64,000 bases of DNA from Nostoc sp. UHCC 0870 (GTDB lineage: Bacteria > Cyanobacteriota > Cyanobacteriia > Cyanobacteriales > Nostocaceae), in the NCBI RefSeq assembly GCF_022063185.1, contig NZ_CP091913.1:2295501-2359500 (forward strand), in the 5' to 3' direction. Each line of letters begins with the position of its first letter. Position 1 is the stretch's first letter. The position numbers were made by a program, and so were the translations under genes. Below are positions 45,822 to 55,716 of the stretch, in pieces. The notes under the pieces were generated by a model. The model was given only the letters and a program-made list of their open reading frames with translations, did no database searches and had not been told where the DNA came from.

Positions 45822-48161
45822 TTAATGTATTTTATCTATCTGCCAAATCTTGATGCTTTGATCGGAACTCCCACTGGCGAGAATTTTACCATCGGGACTC
45901 AGAGCAATGGTATTAACTTTTTTGGAATGTCCAGTCAGGGTTTCTATGGCTTCACAGCTGGAAATACGCCAAATTTTGATGGTTGTATCTGTACTGCTAC
46001 TAAAGAGGGTTTGTCCATCAGAACTCACGGTTAAGGATGTAATTTCGTCGGTGTGTTCTGTTAAGGTGTAAAGTAGCTTACCTGTGATTAAGTGCCAAAT
46101 TTTGATGGTTGTATCTGCACTACCACTAAAAAGTAACTGTCCATCAGGACTCATAGCGATCGCTTTCACATCACCAGCATGACCGATAAGTGTGCGTAAA
46201 GGGTCGCCTGTCTGGGGATTCCACAGTCTGATTTTGGTGTCGGAACTCCCACTAGCAAGGATTTTACCATCGGGACTGATAGCTATGGCGTGAACTGCTG
46301 ATGTATGCCAAAGGGTGGAAATGCGATCGCCTTTTTCTAAATTCCAGATTTTGATTTTATTGCTACCGCTTGCTAAAATCTGTCCATCTGGACTAATCAC
46401 TACAACATTGACGGGTTTTTGATGTCCTAGGAGTGTATGCAGTAGTTTGCCTGTTTTTAAATCCCAGACTTTGACGTTACTTCTGGGGTGTTCGCAGCTA
46501 CCCACAGCAACAAAATCACCTTTGGGACTGACGGCGACTGATGAAACTTCGCCTAAATTCCCGGCTAGAGTGCGGATGAATTTACCATTATTAATATCCC
46601 AGACATTGACATTTTGGTCTGTACACCCACTGACTAAAAATTCACCCTCTGGACTAATGGCGACAGATGTGACTTTACCGGAATGTCCTGTGAGGGTGTA
46701 ACCTAGATCGGGGGCTTCTAAAGTGCGTTTGTGTTTGAGATGTGCGATCGCTGCTAATAATTTTTCCACATCTAGAACACTTTGCCTATCATTGACTGTG
46801 AGGAAATATTCCTTTAACTTCTGCACATATTCCTCATCTTCGATTTTGATGGCTGATTGCATCGCCTCTAGGGGGTTAGCCAACTCTTGGAGTGAGACTT
46901 GATGTAAATCTAACCAAGTATTTATGGAGTAGTTTACCTGTTCTTGTGACCAGGTGCGATCGGGTAAATGAGCTAAACTCTGAGCTAACTGTAAAGCTAA
47001 CTCTGGTATCCAATAAAGCCGCTCTTTTTCTAAAGCTTGGTAAATTTCCTGATAGCTTGTAGCGATCGCTTGCACTGATTGTAAATCAAAAGTCTCTTTG
47101 AGTAAAGTTGATAGTAACTCTGGTAGCAAGGGAGGAACATCATGATGCACCAGATGATAGATATCTGCTACCCATGCAGCCACTAAACTATGACAGGTAA
47201 TTAATACTTGAGAAAGTTGCTCAAAATCTTGATGATTAACTTGATATTTTAAGCCTAATTTACTGATATCAATTCCCTGCATTTGCCATTTTTCGGCTTT
47301 TTCTAAAATAGCTAAATTAACTACATTATCTTTGCCATATTTGTTGATTTCTTCAATATTTTCTCCCAACTCTAATAAATTATCGCGGATTTTTCGCCAC
47401 TCTAAAGCCCGATTTTTAGCGGATTGCTGAATAATCTCTCTGTAAGGGATACGAGAAATAGTTTTATAGTAATAATTTGTTTGTCCTAAACCCCAATAAG
47501 CAATACGAAAATTTAAATAATCACCATCATTTTCTGTTTCTAAAATTAAAACTGGCTCTGATTTTAATGTGCCAAATAAAGCTTTGATGCTAGATTCACT
47601 ATGAAACCGTTTACTATCCCAAGCACCTGCTAGAAACTCCGTTGGTCTAATGGGGTTATGTAAGGAGTAGTGGTTATTGATGAACTCCCTTAAACCTTCC
47701 GCCAACATTGTTTCTATACCAGCATTTTCTGCCTGATTCTGGTCGAATTCATCAAATTTTACTTGCGGTGGTGCTAAGAAAATCTTTAACGGTGTGCGAC
47801 CATAATCTATGTGAGATTCTAATATTTGTGAAGGATATAATCTTAAAGGCCAGCTATCGAGAATTTTATTAATTTCTGGTATATTGAGAGCCGTATCTCT
47901 TGCTTGTTTAGCTACTTCTAATTGGGTTTCACGGTGATAAACTGCTAGTTGCTTTTGTAAAAGTTTTTCTTTCTCAAATCCTGTATCTCCACTTTTTTTA
48001 GGTTTGGCTGTATTAGCAATTTCAATAAATGCTTGAATTGCTTGAGGAATTGGGTATTTAGTTGTATCTAGACTTTTTTCCGTTCTCTTTTGGATGAGAG
48101 TAACAACCACAGGTGCAAACTCTATCACTAATTGAATGAGTAGCCTTAATCCTTGCTCCAT
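45822..48161 (-). CDS. WD40 beta-propeller protein with unrecognised N-terminal half
   Basis: A 779-residue protein. Residues ~485-779 contain seven WD40 repeats (for example LTGHSGKVTSVAISPEG, then NVNVWDINNGK, and finally SIKIWQIDKIH), enough for one closed beta-propeller. The first ~480 residues are largely helical. They begin with a hydrophobic stretch (LRLLIQLVIEFAPVVVTLI) that may touch the membrane, then KLLQKQLAVYHRETQLEV and NKILDSWPLRLYPSQILES, and match no family I recognise. Propellers of this kind in Nostoc are often joined to conflict or signalling modules. It sits beside a toxin-antitoxin pair and the three-ATPase locus. Confidence 0.75.
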   Translation of the reverse strand: MEQGLRLLIQLVIEFAPVVVTLIQKRTEKSLDTTKYPIPQAIQAFIEIANTAKPKKSGDTGFEKEKLLQKQLAVYHRETQLEVAKQARDTALNIPEINKILDSWPLRLYPSQILESHIDYGRTPLKIFLAPPQVKFDEFDQNQAENAGIETMLAEGLREFINNHYSLHNPIRPTEFLAGAWDSKRFHSESSIKALFGTLKSEPVLILETENDGDYLNFRIAYWGLGQTNYYYKTISRIPYREIIQQSAKNRALEWRKIRDNLLELGENIEEINKYGKDNVVNLAILEKAEKWQMQGIDISKLGLKYQVNHQDFEQLSQVLITCHSLVAAWVADIYHLVHHDVPPLLPELLSTLLKETFDLQSVQAIATSYQEIYQALEKERLYWIPELALQLAQSLAHLPDRTWSQEQVNYSINTWLDLHQVSLQELANPLEAMQSAIKIEDEEYVQKLKEYFLTVNDRQSVLDVEKLLAAIAHLKHKRTLEAPDLGYTLTGHSGKVTSVAISPEGEFLVSGCTDQNVNVWDINNGKFIRTLAGNLGEVSSVAVSPKGDFVAVGSCEHPRSNVKVWDLKTGKLLHTLLGHQKPVNVVVISPDGQILASGSNKIKIWNLEKGDRISTLWHTSAVHAIAISPDGKILASGSSDTKIRLWNPQTGDPLRTLIGHAGDVKAIAMSPDGQLLFSGSADTTIKIWHLITGKLLYTLTEHTDEITSLTVSSDGQTLFSSSTDTTIKIWRISSCEAIETLTGHSKKVNTIALSPDGKILASGSSDQSIKIWQIDKIH

Positions 48162-48580
48162 AAGGAGATTCCTATTAAATCAATAACTTTAATGCTTTAC
48201 TTGTAACTCCAGTATTAGCTAGCCACGGGACATAACTGATACTTTTCTTCACACTTTGTTTTATTCTGACATCTATCTAAAGATATCTCTATATATGGCC
48301 TATCCTACTACTGGACGGAATCCTTTTGCCATAAAAGTTTATTTCCCAAAAAATTAGCATCATAAAAGAAAAAAAGAGAAAGATAGAGCATTTGCTTCTT
48401 ATCCTTCTCTTTTGCTAATTAAATGGTAATTTATACAGAGTTTACATGATTGACATCAAATGCAAATAGCTTGAGGAGATAAGTCTTCTCTGTGTCTTTG
48501 TGTCTCTGTGTTGAAAAAGTAATTTTTGTACCAACAAGCCACAGAGACACCAAGAAAAATTCGTATCTAGTCACGATAGA
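48162..48580. other. Intergenic region with dispersed palindrome
   Basis: These 419 bp contain no supported gene. A palindromic repeat with TGTGTCTCTGTG/CACAGAGACACC arms occupies about 48497-48563 and relates to the element at 9905. TTGCTTCTTATCC and nearby AT-rich sequence show nothing further. Confidence 0.45.
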
Positions 48581-48970
48581 TTAAAATCGGATTCCCAACT
48601 GTCCATTGACTCCCCGTACAGAATTATAACCAGCACCGATGAAGAAGCGATCGCCTGCATTTACCTGCATACCACCAGACAACGCCACGCCTTTATCTTG
48701 GGAATAGTATCCCACTCCCACATAGGGAGAAACCACTGGTAAACGCAGAAATCTCAGCACATCTACCCCTGTAGCACCATCTGCGCCTGTACCTAACTCT
48801 ACACCCAAATTTAACGCTCTTGCTCCCACTGCATAAGTTGTATCCCCATCTTTAGCACCAACTGAAACCCAAGGTTGAGGGATAATTTGCGCTGCTGCGG
48901 GACTGGGAGCAAATAAAGCTAAACATCCTATTGATGTGATAATTGATTTGACGATAATTGCTCTGTTCAT
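48581..48970 (-). CDS. Small exported beta-rich protein, unknown
   Basis: A 129-residue protein with a clear signal peptide (IITSIGCLALFAPSPAAAQ). The mature part alternates Gly and aromatic residues (VSPYVGVGYYSQDKGVALSG, FFIGAGYNSVRGVNGQLG) and ends in RF. This pattern suggests a short outer-membrane or surface beta structure, though one too small for a classical porin. No family was recognised. It is divergent from the helicase gene. Confidence 0.6.
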   Translation of the reverse strand: MNRAIIVKSIITSIGCLALFAPSPAAAQIIPQPWVSVGAKDGDTTYAVGARALNLGVELGTGADGATGVDVLRFLRLPVVSPYVGVGYYSQDKGVALSGGMQVNAGDRFFIGAGYNSVRGVNGQLGIRF

Positions 48971-49137
48971 ACTTCCTCCTCACTCCCTACCAAGTTGACA
49001 CAAGAAAGTGACTAAACTAGATGTAAAAAAGTTTCTAGTTTTTGGTAAAGTAAGGGGAAGGTGTGACACTTTCTAAAAAGTCCACAGATACCAATATTCT
49101 TAATAATATTACCTAAAGGACTCCAAAGGAGGTTTAG

Positions 49138-52100
49138 ATGAAAGTCCTGCATGGTTCGTGGATACCAAATACAGCATCGGATTTTATTCAGTCGGGTTCG
49201 TTTTACCTATGGATAGAAACTCCTATAAGTCAAAAAAAGCGTACTCACCCACAAGTTCATCCTGGACATCTATCTTCAGATGAATTAATTACTTTTTTAA
49301 CTGAAAGTTTGGGTATTAAAGAACGTGAATTACTATTAAAACAACGTATATCCTCCAAATATTTTGCCCTACCCACATCTAATAATCAGCCCTTACCTTC
49401 ACCAGAATTAATCAAGTATCTAGAAATCGAAGTTCCTGAAGAATATGAAGATTTTCAATATTGGGAAGTAACTTGTTATGAAACGGTTGGCTCTCTCAAA
49501 TCAGTAACAGCGATTAATATTATTAAATTACTCAAAGATATTCATTTTTTAGCCCTATATAATGGTAATGAATTTCAACTAGGCTCAGATTTATTATTTT
49601 GGTATCATTACACTCAAGAATTTAGACAAATAATTCTCAAAGACCAATATATTCCGTCTCTTAAATATAGACCTATAGCGGCAGCTACAACAACTAAGAA
49701 AAAAAGTAAATCCCCACAACCACAGGAATTTGAGATATATGCTGGGTGGGAGATAATTTCTGAGCAATACGAAACAAATATTCAAAAGTATATTGAATAT
49801 ATGCCACTAATTTGTGTGGCAGGAAATACTATACAGAGCGATAAAATAGAATTTTTTGATCAGGAAACTCTATTACGGCACTTTTCTGAATGTCTCCTCA
49901 ACAATTTAGTTACCAATACACCCTCTACAGCCGCTTTTGACAAACAAATTGCCGATTCTCTGATTTACTATTGTCTTTATCCCCAAAAGCACAATCCACT
50001 GAGAACTGATACTGCCCTCCAAGAATATCAGCAATGGTTAGCATGGAAAAATAGAATTACTCGTAGTCAAGCTGATTCACCGTTTCATCTGTGTTTTCAG
50101 TTGCATTCTCCCACGGCGGAACAAATAGACAATTGGCAGATGCAATTTTTGGTATCTAGTAAAAAAGACCCTTCTTTAAAGCTGGCTTTGGCTGATTACT
50201 GGACGATGAACCAAAAAACCAAAACTGGTGTAAACAAAGAATTTGGTAAGGATTTTGATACTAATTTGCTGCTGAATTTAGGGTATGCAGCACGAATGTA
50301 TCCTAAACTTTGGCAAGGTTTGGAAACGGACTCTCCCACAGGAATGCAGCTGACTTTAGAGGAGGCGTTTGATTTCCTCAAAGACAGTGCTTGGGTATTG
50401 GAAGACTCAGGATTTAAGGTCATTGTCCCGGCTTGGTATACTCCGGCTGGTCGTCGCCGTGCGAAAGTTCGCCTCAAAGCGTCAAGTCGCAAGCAGGCTG
50501 CAACTAAAGGTGAAAGCAAAAGCTATTTTGGTTTAGACTCACTGGTGCAGTATCAGTATGAGTTAGCAATTGGTGAACAGCCTGTCACACCCCAAGAGTG
50601 GGAACAGTTAATTAATGCTAAAGCACCGCTAGTGCATTTTCGCGGTCAATGGATGGAATTAGACCGGGATAAAATGCAGCAATTACTAGAGTTTTGGCAA
50701 TCCCACGGCGATGAACAGCCGGAAATGAGCTTGCTGGAGTTTATGCAACGCAGTGCGGAAGCTGGGGACGAATGGGAAATTGAATATGACGCAGGTTTAT
50801 CAGAAATTATGGCGAAGTTGCAAGATAAAAGTCAGTTAGAACCGATTTCTGAAGACTTAAATCTGCAAGGCAACCTGCGAGAATATCAAAAGCGGGGTGT
50901 AGCTTGGTTACAATATTTAGAAAAATTGGGGTTAAATGGCTGTTTGGCAGACGATATGGGACTTGGTAAGTCCGTGCAGGTAATTGCGAGGTTAGTCCAG
51001 GAGAAAGATAGCCAAAATTCCCCATTACCCACATTATTAATCGCGCCGACTTCCGTTGTCGGTAACTGGCAAAGAGAAATTGCCAAGTTTGCACCCCATT
51101 TAAAAACTATGGTGCATCATGGTAGCGATCGCCTGCAAAATCCTACCGATTTTAAAGCCGCCTGTAAACAGTATGATGTGATCATTAGCTCCTTTACTCT
51201 GGCGCGCAAGGATGAAAAACTCCTGGGTAGTATTGAATGGCAACGTCTAGTTTTAGATGAGGCGCAAAATATTAAAAATCCCAAAGCGGCGCAAACTAAA
51301 GCAATTCTCAAAATCTCAGCGAAACACCGACTAGCTTTAACCGGTACACCAGTCGAGAACCGCTTACTTGATTTGTGGTCTATTTTTAATTTTCTCAATC
51401 CTGGTTACTTGGGTAAAGAAGCACAGTTTCGTAAATCCTTCGAGATTCCCATTCAGAAGGACAACGACAAAGTTAAATCAACTACCTTAAAGAAACTCGT
51501 AGAACCTTTAATTTTACGGCGCGTCAAAACAGACCAATCTATTATCAATGACTTACCAGATAAAGTTGAACAAAAGCTCTATACTAACCTGACGAAAGAA
51601 CAGGCTTCATTATATGAAGTAGTAGTCAAAGATGTCGAAGAGAAATTACAAGAGACCGAGGGGATAAAACGCAAAGGCTTAATTCTCTCCACACTGATGA
51701 AATTGAAACAGATTTGCAATCATCCCAGACAGTTCCTTCAAGATAGTAGCGAATTTTTACCGGAGCGATCGCACAAACTTTCCCGCTTAGTAGAAATGGT
51801 AGATGAGGCGGTGTCTGAAGGGGAAAGTCTGCTGATATTTAGTCAATTTACAGAAGTCTGCGAACAAATAGAAAAATATATCAAACACAATCTACATTGT
51901 AATACTTATTACCTACACGGTGGTACAAGTCGCCAACGTCGGGAACAAATGATTCATGACTTCCAAAATCCTGATACAGAACCATCTGTATTTGTTCTCT
52001 CCTTAAAAGCAGGCGGTGTGGGTATCACTTTAACGAAAGCTAATCATGTCTTCCATTTTGACCGTTGGTGGAATCCAGCCGTGGAAGACCAAGCTACAGA

Positions 52101-52311
52101 CCGCGCTTTTCGGATTGGTCAAAAAAAGAATGTCTTCGTCCATAAATTTGTGGCGATTGGAACTTTAGAAGAAAAAATCGACCAAATGATTGAAGATAAG
52201 AAAAAACTCTCTTCCGCAGTTGTGGGAAGTGATGAATCATGGCTAACAGAATTAGATAATGAAGCCTTTAAACAACTAATTGCCCTGAATAAAAGCACAA
52301 TTTTGGAGTAA
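49138..52311 (+). CDS. SNF2-family helicase-like ATPase
   Basis: A 1057-residue superfamily 2 motor. The first ~480 residues are the SNF2-associated N-terminal region, with a basic patch AGRRRAKVRLKASSRKQ. The motor then has motif I DDMGLGKSVQVI near residue 604, motif II DEAQNIKN near 706, motif III LTGTPVENRLLDLWSIFNF, and the C-terminal lobe with LIFSQFTEVCEQIEKY, LKAGGVGITLTKANHVF and DRAFRIGQ. Such proteins move on DNA and remodel nucleoprotein. AAAGGAGG just before ATG 49138 is a strong ribosome binding site. The SWIM gene follows four bases after the stop, an arrangement seen in many bacteria. Confidence 0.93.
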   Translation: MKVLHGSWIPNTASDFIQSGSFYLWIETPISQKKRTHPQVHPGHLSSDELITFLTESLGIKERELLLKQRISSKYFALPTSNNQPLPSPELIKYLEIEVPEEYEDFQYWEVTCYETVGSLKSVTAINIIKLLKDIHFLALYNGNEFQLGSDLLFWYHYTQEFRQIILKDQYIPSLKYRPIAAATTTKKKSKSPQPQEFEIYAGWEIISEQYETNIQKYIEYMPLICVAGNTIQSDKIEFFDQETLLRHFSECLLNNLVTNTPSTAAFDKQIADSLIYYCLYPQKHNPLRTDTALQEYQQWLAWKNRITRSQADSPFHLCFQLHSPTAEQIDNWQMQFLVSSKKDPSLKLALADYWTMNQKTKTGVNKEFGKDFDTNLLLNLGYAARMYPKLWQGLETDSPTGMQLTLEEAFDFLKDSAWVLEDSGFKVIVPAWYTPAGRRRAKVRLKASSRKQAATKGESKSYFGLDSLVQYQYELAIGEQPVTPQEWEQLINAKAPLVHFRGQWMELDRDKMQQLLEFWQSHGDEQPEMSLLEFMQRSAEAGDEWEIEYDAGLSEIMAKLQDKSQLEPISEDLNLQGNLREYQKRGVAWLQYLEKLGLNGCLADDMGLGKSVQVIARLVQEKDSQNSPLPTLLIAPTSVVGNWQREIAKFAPHLKTMVHHGSDRLQNPTDFKAACKQYDVIISSFTLARKDEKLLGSIEWQRLVLDEAQNIKNPKAAQTKAILKISAKHRLALTGTPVENRLLDLWSIFNFLNPGYLGKEAQFRKSFEIPIQKDNDKVKSTTLKKLVEPLILRRVKTDQSIINDLPDKVEQKLYTNLTKEQASLYEVVVKDVEEKLQETEGIKRKGLILSTLMKLKQICNHPRQFLQDSSEFLPERSHKLSRLVEMVDEAVSEGESLLIFSQFTEVCEQIEKYIKHNLHCNTYYLHGGTSRQRREQMIHDFQNPDTEPSVFVLSLKAGGVGITLTKANHVFHFDRWWNPAVEDQATDRAFRIGQKKNVFVHKFVAIGTLEEKIDQMIEDKKKLSSAVVGSDESWLTELDNEAFKQLIALNKSTILE

Positions 52312-52315
52312 ATAT

Positions 52316-53155
52316 ATGAATAAGTTTAGCAGAACTTGGTGGGGCGATCGCTTTATCAAAGCACTAGAAGATTTTACCGATGACAGCCGCTTGCAAAGAG
52401 GACGTTCTTATGCTCGTGGTGGTAAAGTTAAAAGTTTTGCAATTGATAAAAATATTATCACGGCTAAAGTTAGAGGTTCAGTTAATCCCTACTTTGGAGT
52501 TTACAAAGAACCTACATATAATATAGTCATTGAAATTACCCCAATTGCCAAAACTCGCTGGAATGAAGCGATAAAAAGCCTTTCGTCTAAAGCTAGCATT
52601 GTTTCACGGTTGTTATTAAACGAAGTTCCCGAAAATATTGAAGAAAATTTTTCCCAAATGGGGTTACATTTATTACCCCATAGTAGTAAAGACTTCAAAA
52701 CTAAATGTTCTTGTCCAGATTATGCTAATCCTTGCAAGCACATTGCTGGAGTTTATTATTTAGTAGCTTCTCAACTGGATAACAACCCATTTTTATTATT
52801 TGAATTACGGGGACTCTCGAAAGTAGAACTACAAGCAAAGCTAGCGGATTCTCCTTTGGGTAAAGCACTATCTACAGTATTAGATTCTCAAGAGTTAACT
52901 ATTGAACCTAGCGAATCTTTTTATCCAAAGTTAGAAAAACAATCTGTGAGTGAAAAGCCAAATTTAAGAGAGTTTTGGTTAGGGACAAAGCGATTACCTT
53001 CTACTATTGAAGTCGCCAATGATAGCGGCGTGTCAGCAATTTTGGTGAAGAAAGAAGGTGATTTTCCAGCTTTTTGGCGAAAAGATAATTCTTTTCTTGA
53101 GACAATGGAGGAACTTTATCAACGAGTGAAAACTAAAAATCAAAATTTAATGTAA
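52316..53155 (+). CDS. SWIM zinc-finger protein paired with the SNF2 gene
   Basis: A 279-residue protein with the SWIM motif CSCPDYANPCKHIAGVYY near residues 136-153 (CxCx-n-CxH), in a domain known to bind DNA or protein partners of SNF2 motors. The N-terminus (TWWGDRFIKALEDFTDDSRL, RGRSYARGGKVKSF) matches proteins regularly encoded next to bacterial SNF2 helicases. The four-base spacing to the helicase suggests coupled translation and a joint complex. The exact role, in repair or defence, is not settled. Confidence 0.9.
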   Translation: MNKFSRTWWGDRFIKALEDFTDDSRLQRGRSYARGGKVKSFAIDKNIITAKVRGSVNPYFGVYKEPTYNIVIEITPIAKTRWNEAIKSLSSKASIVSRLLLNEVPENIEENFSQMGLHLLPHSSKDFKTKCSCPDYANPCKHIAGVYYLVASQLDNNPFLLFELRGLSKVELQAKLADSPLGKALSTVLDSQELTIEPSESFYPKLEKQSVSEKPNLREFWLGTKRLPSTIEVANDSGVSAILVKKEGDFPAFWRKDNSFLETMEELYQRVKTKNQNLM

Positions 53156-53346
53156 GAGGTTGTTTAAACACACATTCCACACTTCATAATGTAGCATTAA
53201 TTGCTACACAATGACTCTTTGGCACTGAGTCGTTGTGAATACCGAGAAGTGTTTCTCTATGCTATTAAAAAAGCTAATGTGCAACAAAGTATCGCGGTTT
53301 TTGTAAATAGGATTACACAAAATTTTTTATTTCATAGTTTGGGCGT

Positions 53347-53769
53347 TTAATTTGAAGATACACTATCTAAAAACTGGCTCGGTGTAACAATCAAGATATC
53401 TCGAAAAGGATGCAGTTCTAATAAATCTTTGTCTCCTGTGATAATATGAGTGGCTTTTCCAGAAATGGCTAATTCTAAGAATTTATTATCTTTAGGATCT
53501 CGACAAATATCTATTGTTTCATTAATTGTGATTAATTCTGTTTCTCTGGCTAAACTGGCTAAAAAGTCTTCACGAATTTCTCTCAATAGATAGCGGTCAA
53601 ATTTTTGACGACTGAGTACATCAATTAATTCTGATAAAATTTCCACAGAAATTAAGATTAATCCGTTTTGTTTGGCTTCTCTAAAAGCTTGCATTGTGGT
53701 AGATTTAGAGAAGATTAATGCACTAACAATTACATTTGTATCAATTACGATACGGTTAGTTTTCATCAT
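53347..53769 (-). CDS. PIN-domain toxin (VapC-like)
   Basis: A 140-residue PIN nuclease starting MMKTNRIVIDTNVIVSALIF, with the first acidic residue in VIDTNV, a Glu in ISVEILSELIDVL, and later acidic residues in DPKDNKFLELAI and ITGDKDLLEL. These make a complete PIN active site. It overlaps the upstream small gene by 14 bases and forms a toxin-antitoxin pair. Its substrate, presumably RNA, cannot be told. Confidence 0.88.
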   Translation of the reverse strand: MMKTNRIVIDTNVIVSALIFSKSTTMQAFREAKQNGLILISVEILSELIDVLSRQKFDRYLLREIREDFLASLARETELITINETIDICRDPKDNKFLELAISGKATHIITGDKDLLELHPFRDILIVTPSQFLDSVSSN

Positions 53770-53977
53770 TGAGAATTGATTCTAAAATTTCTGGGGTCAT
53801 TCCGTTAGCAATTGCTTGTTGACTCGCTTCTTCCATGATATCTAAGAGTGGTTTTTGACTGACTACTTTTTGCAGCATTATGTTCAGAAATATTTGGATT
53901 TTTTGCTGTTTTTCTGGTTCTGCTTCTCGGTACGCTTTGGCAATTTCTGGGTCAACTTGAATGGTAATATTTTCCAT
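53756..53977 (-). CDS. Antitoxin of the PIN toxin
   Basis: A 73-residue acidic protein starting MENITIQVDPEIAKAYREA, which resembles small antitoxins that precede PIN genes in cyanobacteria. A helical middle (KIQIFLNIMLQKVVSQKP) and a tail ETLESILND-like (EILESILNDEN) follow. Overlap with the toxin start fits translational coupling. The DNA-binding type is likely ribbon-helix-helix or similar, but not certain. Confidence 0.78.
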   Translation of the reverse strand: MENITIQVDPEIAKAYREAEPEKQQKIQIFLNIMLQKVVSQKPLLDIMEEASQQAIANGMTPEILESILNDEN

Positions 53978-54136
53978 GATAAATTAAACATTAATTAGTC
54001 TATGTTTATTATAGCAATTGCTAGTTTTTTCTGTTTTACACTATCTTCAATTATCGTAAATTCAAGGGTTTAAGACCCCTACCTCTACACTTAGTATCAG
54101 TTGAGTTGGGGTTTAAATCCCCGACTCCAACTGTCT

Positions 54137-54222
54137 TTAATTTTGAATTTTGTTAGCGCAGCGTAAAGCCTTCGGCATAGCTTCGCTTAGAGCGAGTCCG
54201 CGAGCGTCATTTTGAATTTTCA
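54137..54222. repeat. Interspersed repeat with TTTTGAATTTTG flank
   Basis: The unit runs from TTTTGAATTTTG to TTTTGAATTTTC and contains GCATAGCTTCGCTTAGAGC. The flanks match the element at 36529. Only non-coding repeat sequence is seen between the antitoxin start and purB. Confidence 0.45.
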
Positions 54223-54269
54223 AACAACTTCTTAGAGGCTAACACATGTTAACCTCTCATAGTTTTTGC

Positions 54270-55565
54270 CTAAATTCCTAACCTTTGGTAAACCTCATCT
54301 AAATGACGCAGATGTTGCTGGGGGTCAAAACATACAGCAATTTCTGCTGGTGATAGCTTTTGAGTTACACGGGGGTCTTGGGTAATTAAGTCGTGGAAGT
54401 TTCCTTCTGGCTTGTTCCAAGCGTTGTGGGCGTTTTGTTGGACGATCGCATATGCTTCTTCTCGACTCATTCCTTTGTCTACTAAAGCCAATAGCACTTT
54501 TTGGCTGAATACCACCCCACCATAGCAGTTGAGATTCCGCGCCATGTTTTCTGGGTAGACTAGCAAGTTTTTCACCAATTCGGTGATTTCCTTAAGCATG
54601 AAGTGCGTCAAAATACAAGCATCTGGGAGAACTACCCGTTCTACAGAACTGTGGGAAATGTCCCGTTCATGCCACAAAGCGACGTTTTCTAAAACTGCAC
54701 CAGCATGACTTCTAACTAATCTCGCCATCCCCGTCAATCGTTCAGAACGGATGGGGTTGCGCTTATGTGGCATAGCACTAGAGCCTTTTTGACCTTTCGA
54801 GAAGAACTCTTCCACTTCCAGAACGTCTGTTTTTTGCAGATTGCGAATTTCTACAGCAAAGCGTTCAATGGAGGCGGCGACTAAGGCTAATTGCTGCACA
54901 TAATCGGCGTGGCGATCGCGCGAAATAACTTGTGTCGAAGCGGTATCCGGTTGGAGTCCCAATTTTTGACAAGCGATCGCTTCTACTCTCGGCTCAATAT
55001 TGGCATAAGTTCCCACCGCGCCAGAAATCTTCCCGACTGCAATGGTTTCGCGGAGAATTTGCAGGCGTTGTTGATGACGCAACACTTCCGCCAACCACCC
55101 AGCCAGCTTAAACCCAAAGGTAATGGGTTCAGCATGAATCCCGTGCGATCGGCCAGCCATGACTGTATAACGATGTTCCCGTGCTTTTTCGCGAATTACC
55201 TGAATTAAATCTTCCAGGCGTTGCGCTAAAACATCCAGACTAGCAACCATTTGCAATGCTAAAGCCGTATCTAATACATCTGAACTGGTTAATCCCAGGT
55301 GAATGTAACGTCCTGCATCACCTACGTATTCATTGACATTCGTCAAAAAAGCAATCACATCATGGCGGACTTCCGCCTCTATCTCTAACACCCGTTGCGG
55401 ATCAAAATTTGCCTTAGCTTTAATTTCCTCAACAGCCGCAGACGGAATATAGCCCAATTCAGCTTGGGCTTCACAAACTGCAATCTCTACCTGAAGCCAG
55501 GTTGTTAACTTATAAGATTCAGTCCACAGGTTGCCCATTTCGGGCAAAGTATAACGCTCAATCAA
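54270..55565 (-). CDS. purB: Adenylosuccinate lyase
   Basis: A 431-residue cytosolic enzyme of the fumarase/aspartase superfamily. It acts twice in purine synthesis, on SAICAR and on adenylosuccinate. The signature loop GSSAMPHKRNPIRSE, the catalytic His region GRSHGIHAEPITFG, and LGLTSSDVLDTALALQ are all present. Length and start (MIERYTLPEMGNLWTESYK) are typical of the bacterial short form. Monocistronic; STRR units lie upstream on the other side of its start. Confidence 0.96.
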   Translation of the reverse strand: MIERYTLPEMGNLWTESYKLTTWLQVEIAVCEAQAELGYIPSAAVEEIKAKANFDPQRVLEIEAEVRHDVIAFLTNVNEYVGDAGRYIHLGLTSSDVLDTALALQMVASLDVLAQRLEDLIQVIREKAREHRYTVMAGRSHGIHAEPITFGFKLAGWLAEVLRHQQRLQILRETIAVGKISGAVGTYANIEPRVEAIACQKLGLQPDTASTQVISRDRHADYVQQLALVAASIERFAVEIRNLQKTDVLEVEEFFSKGQKGSSAMPHKRNPIRSERLTGMARLVRSHAGAVLENVALWHERDISHSSVERVVLPDACILTHFMLKEITELVKNLLVYPENMARNLNCYGGVVFSQKVLLALVDKGMSREEAYAIVQQNAHNAWNKPEGNFHDLITQDPRVTQKLSPAEIAVCFDPQQHLRHLDEVYQRLGI

Positions 55566-55675
55566 CGTTCGCGGCAGAATACAACTGTCATATTCTACAT
55601 TCTATTTACCCCATCTCAATCGCCTTTTTGTAGTGCGATGGCATTGAACATTGGGCATTAGTTACTCTTTACCCT

Positions 55676-55716
55676 GTCCCCTATCCCCTGTCCCCTGTCC
55701 CCTATCACCTGTCACC
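55676..55716. repeat. Heptanucleotide repeats (CCCCTGT/CACCTGT)
   Basis: About six 7-bp units of CCCCTGT, CCCCTAT and CACCTGT overlap the 3' end of the BrkB-like gene and supply its last codons and stop. Confidence 0.85.

Noticed and set aside
53201..53350. 50-codon frame from TTG (ends LGV) after the SWIM gene
   Set aside because: It reads like a degraded gene tail (CEYREVFLYAIKKANVQ) but has no proper start and no family could be assigned, so it is not listed as a gene.
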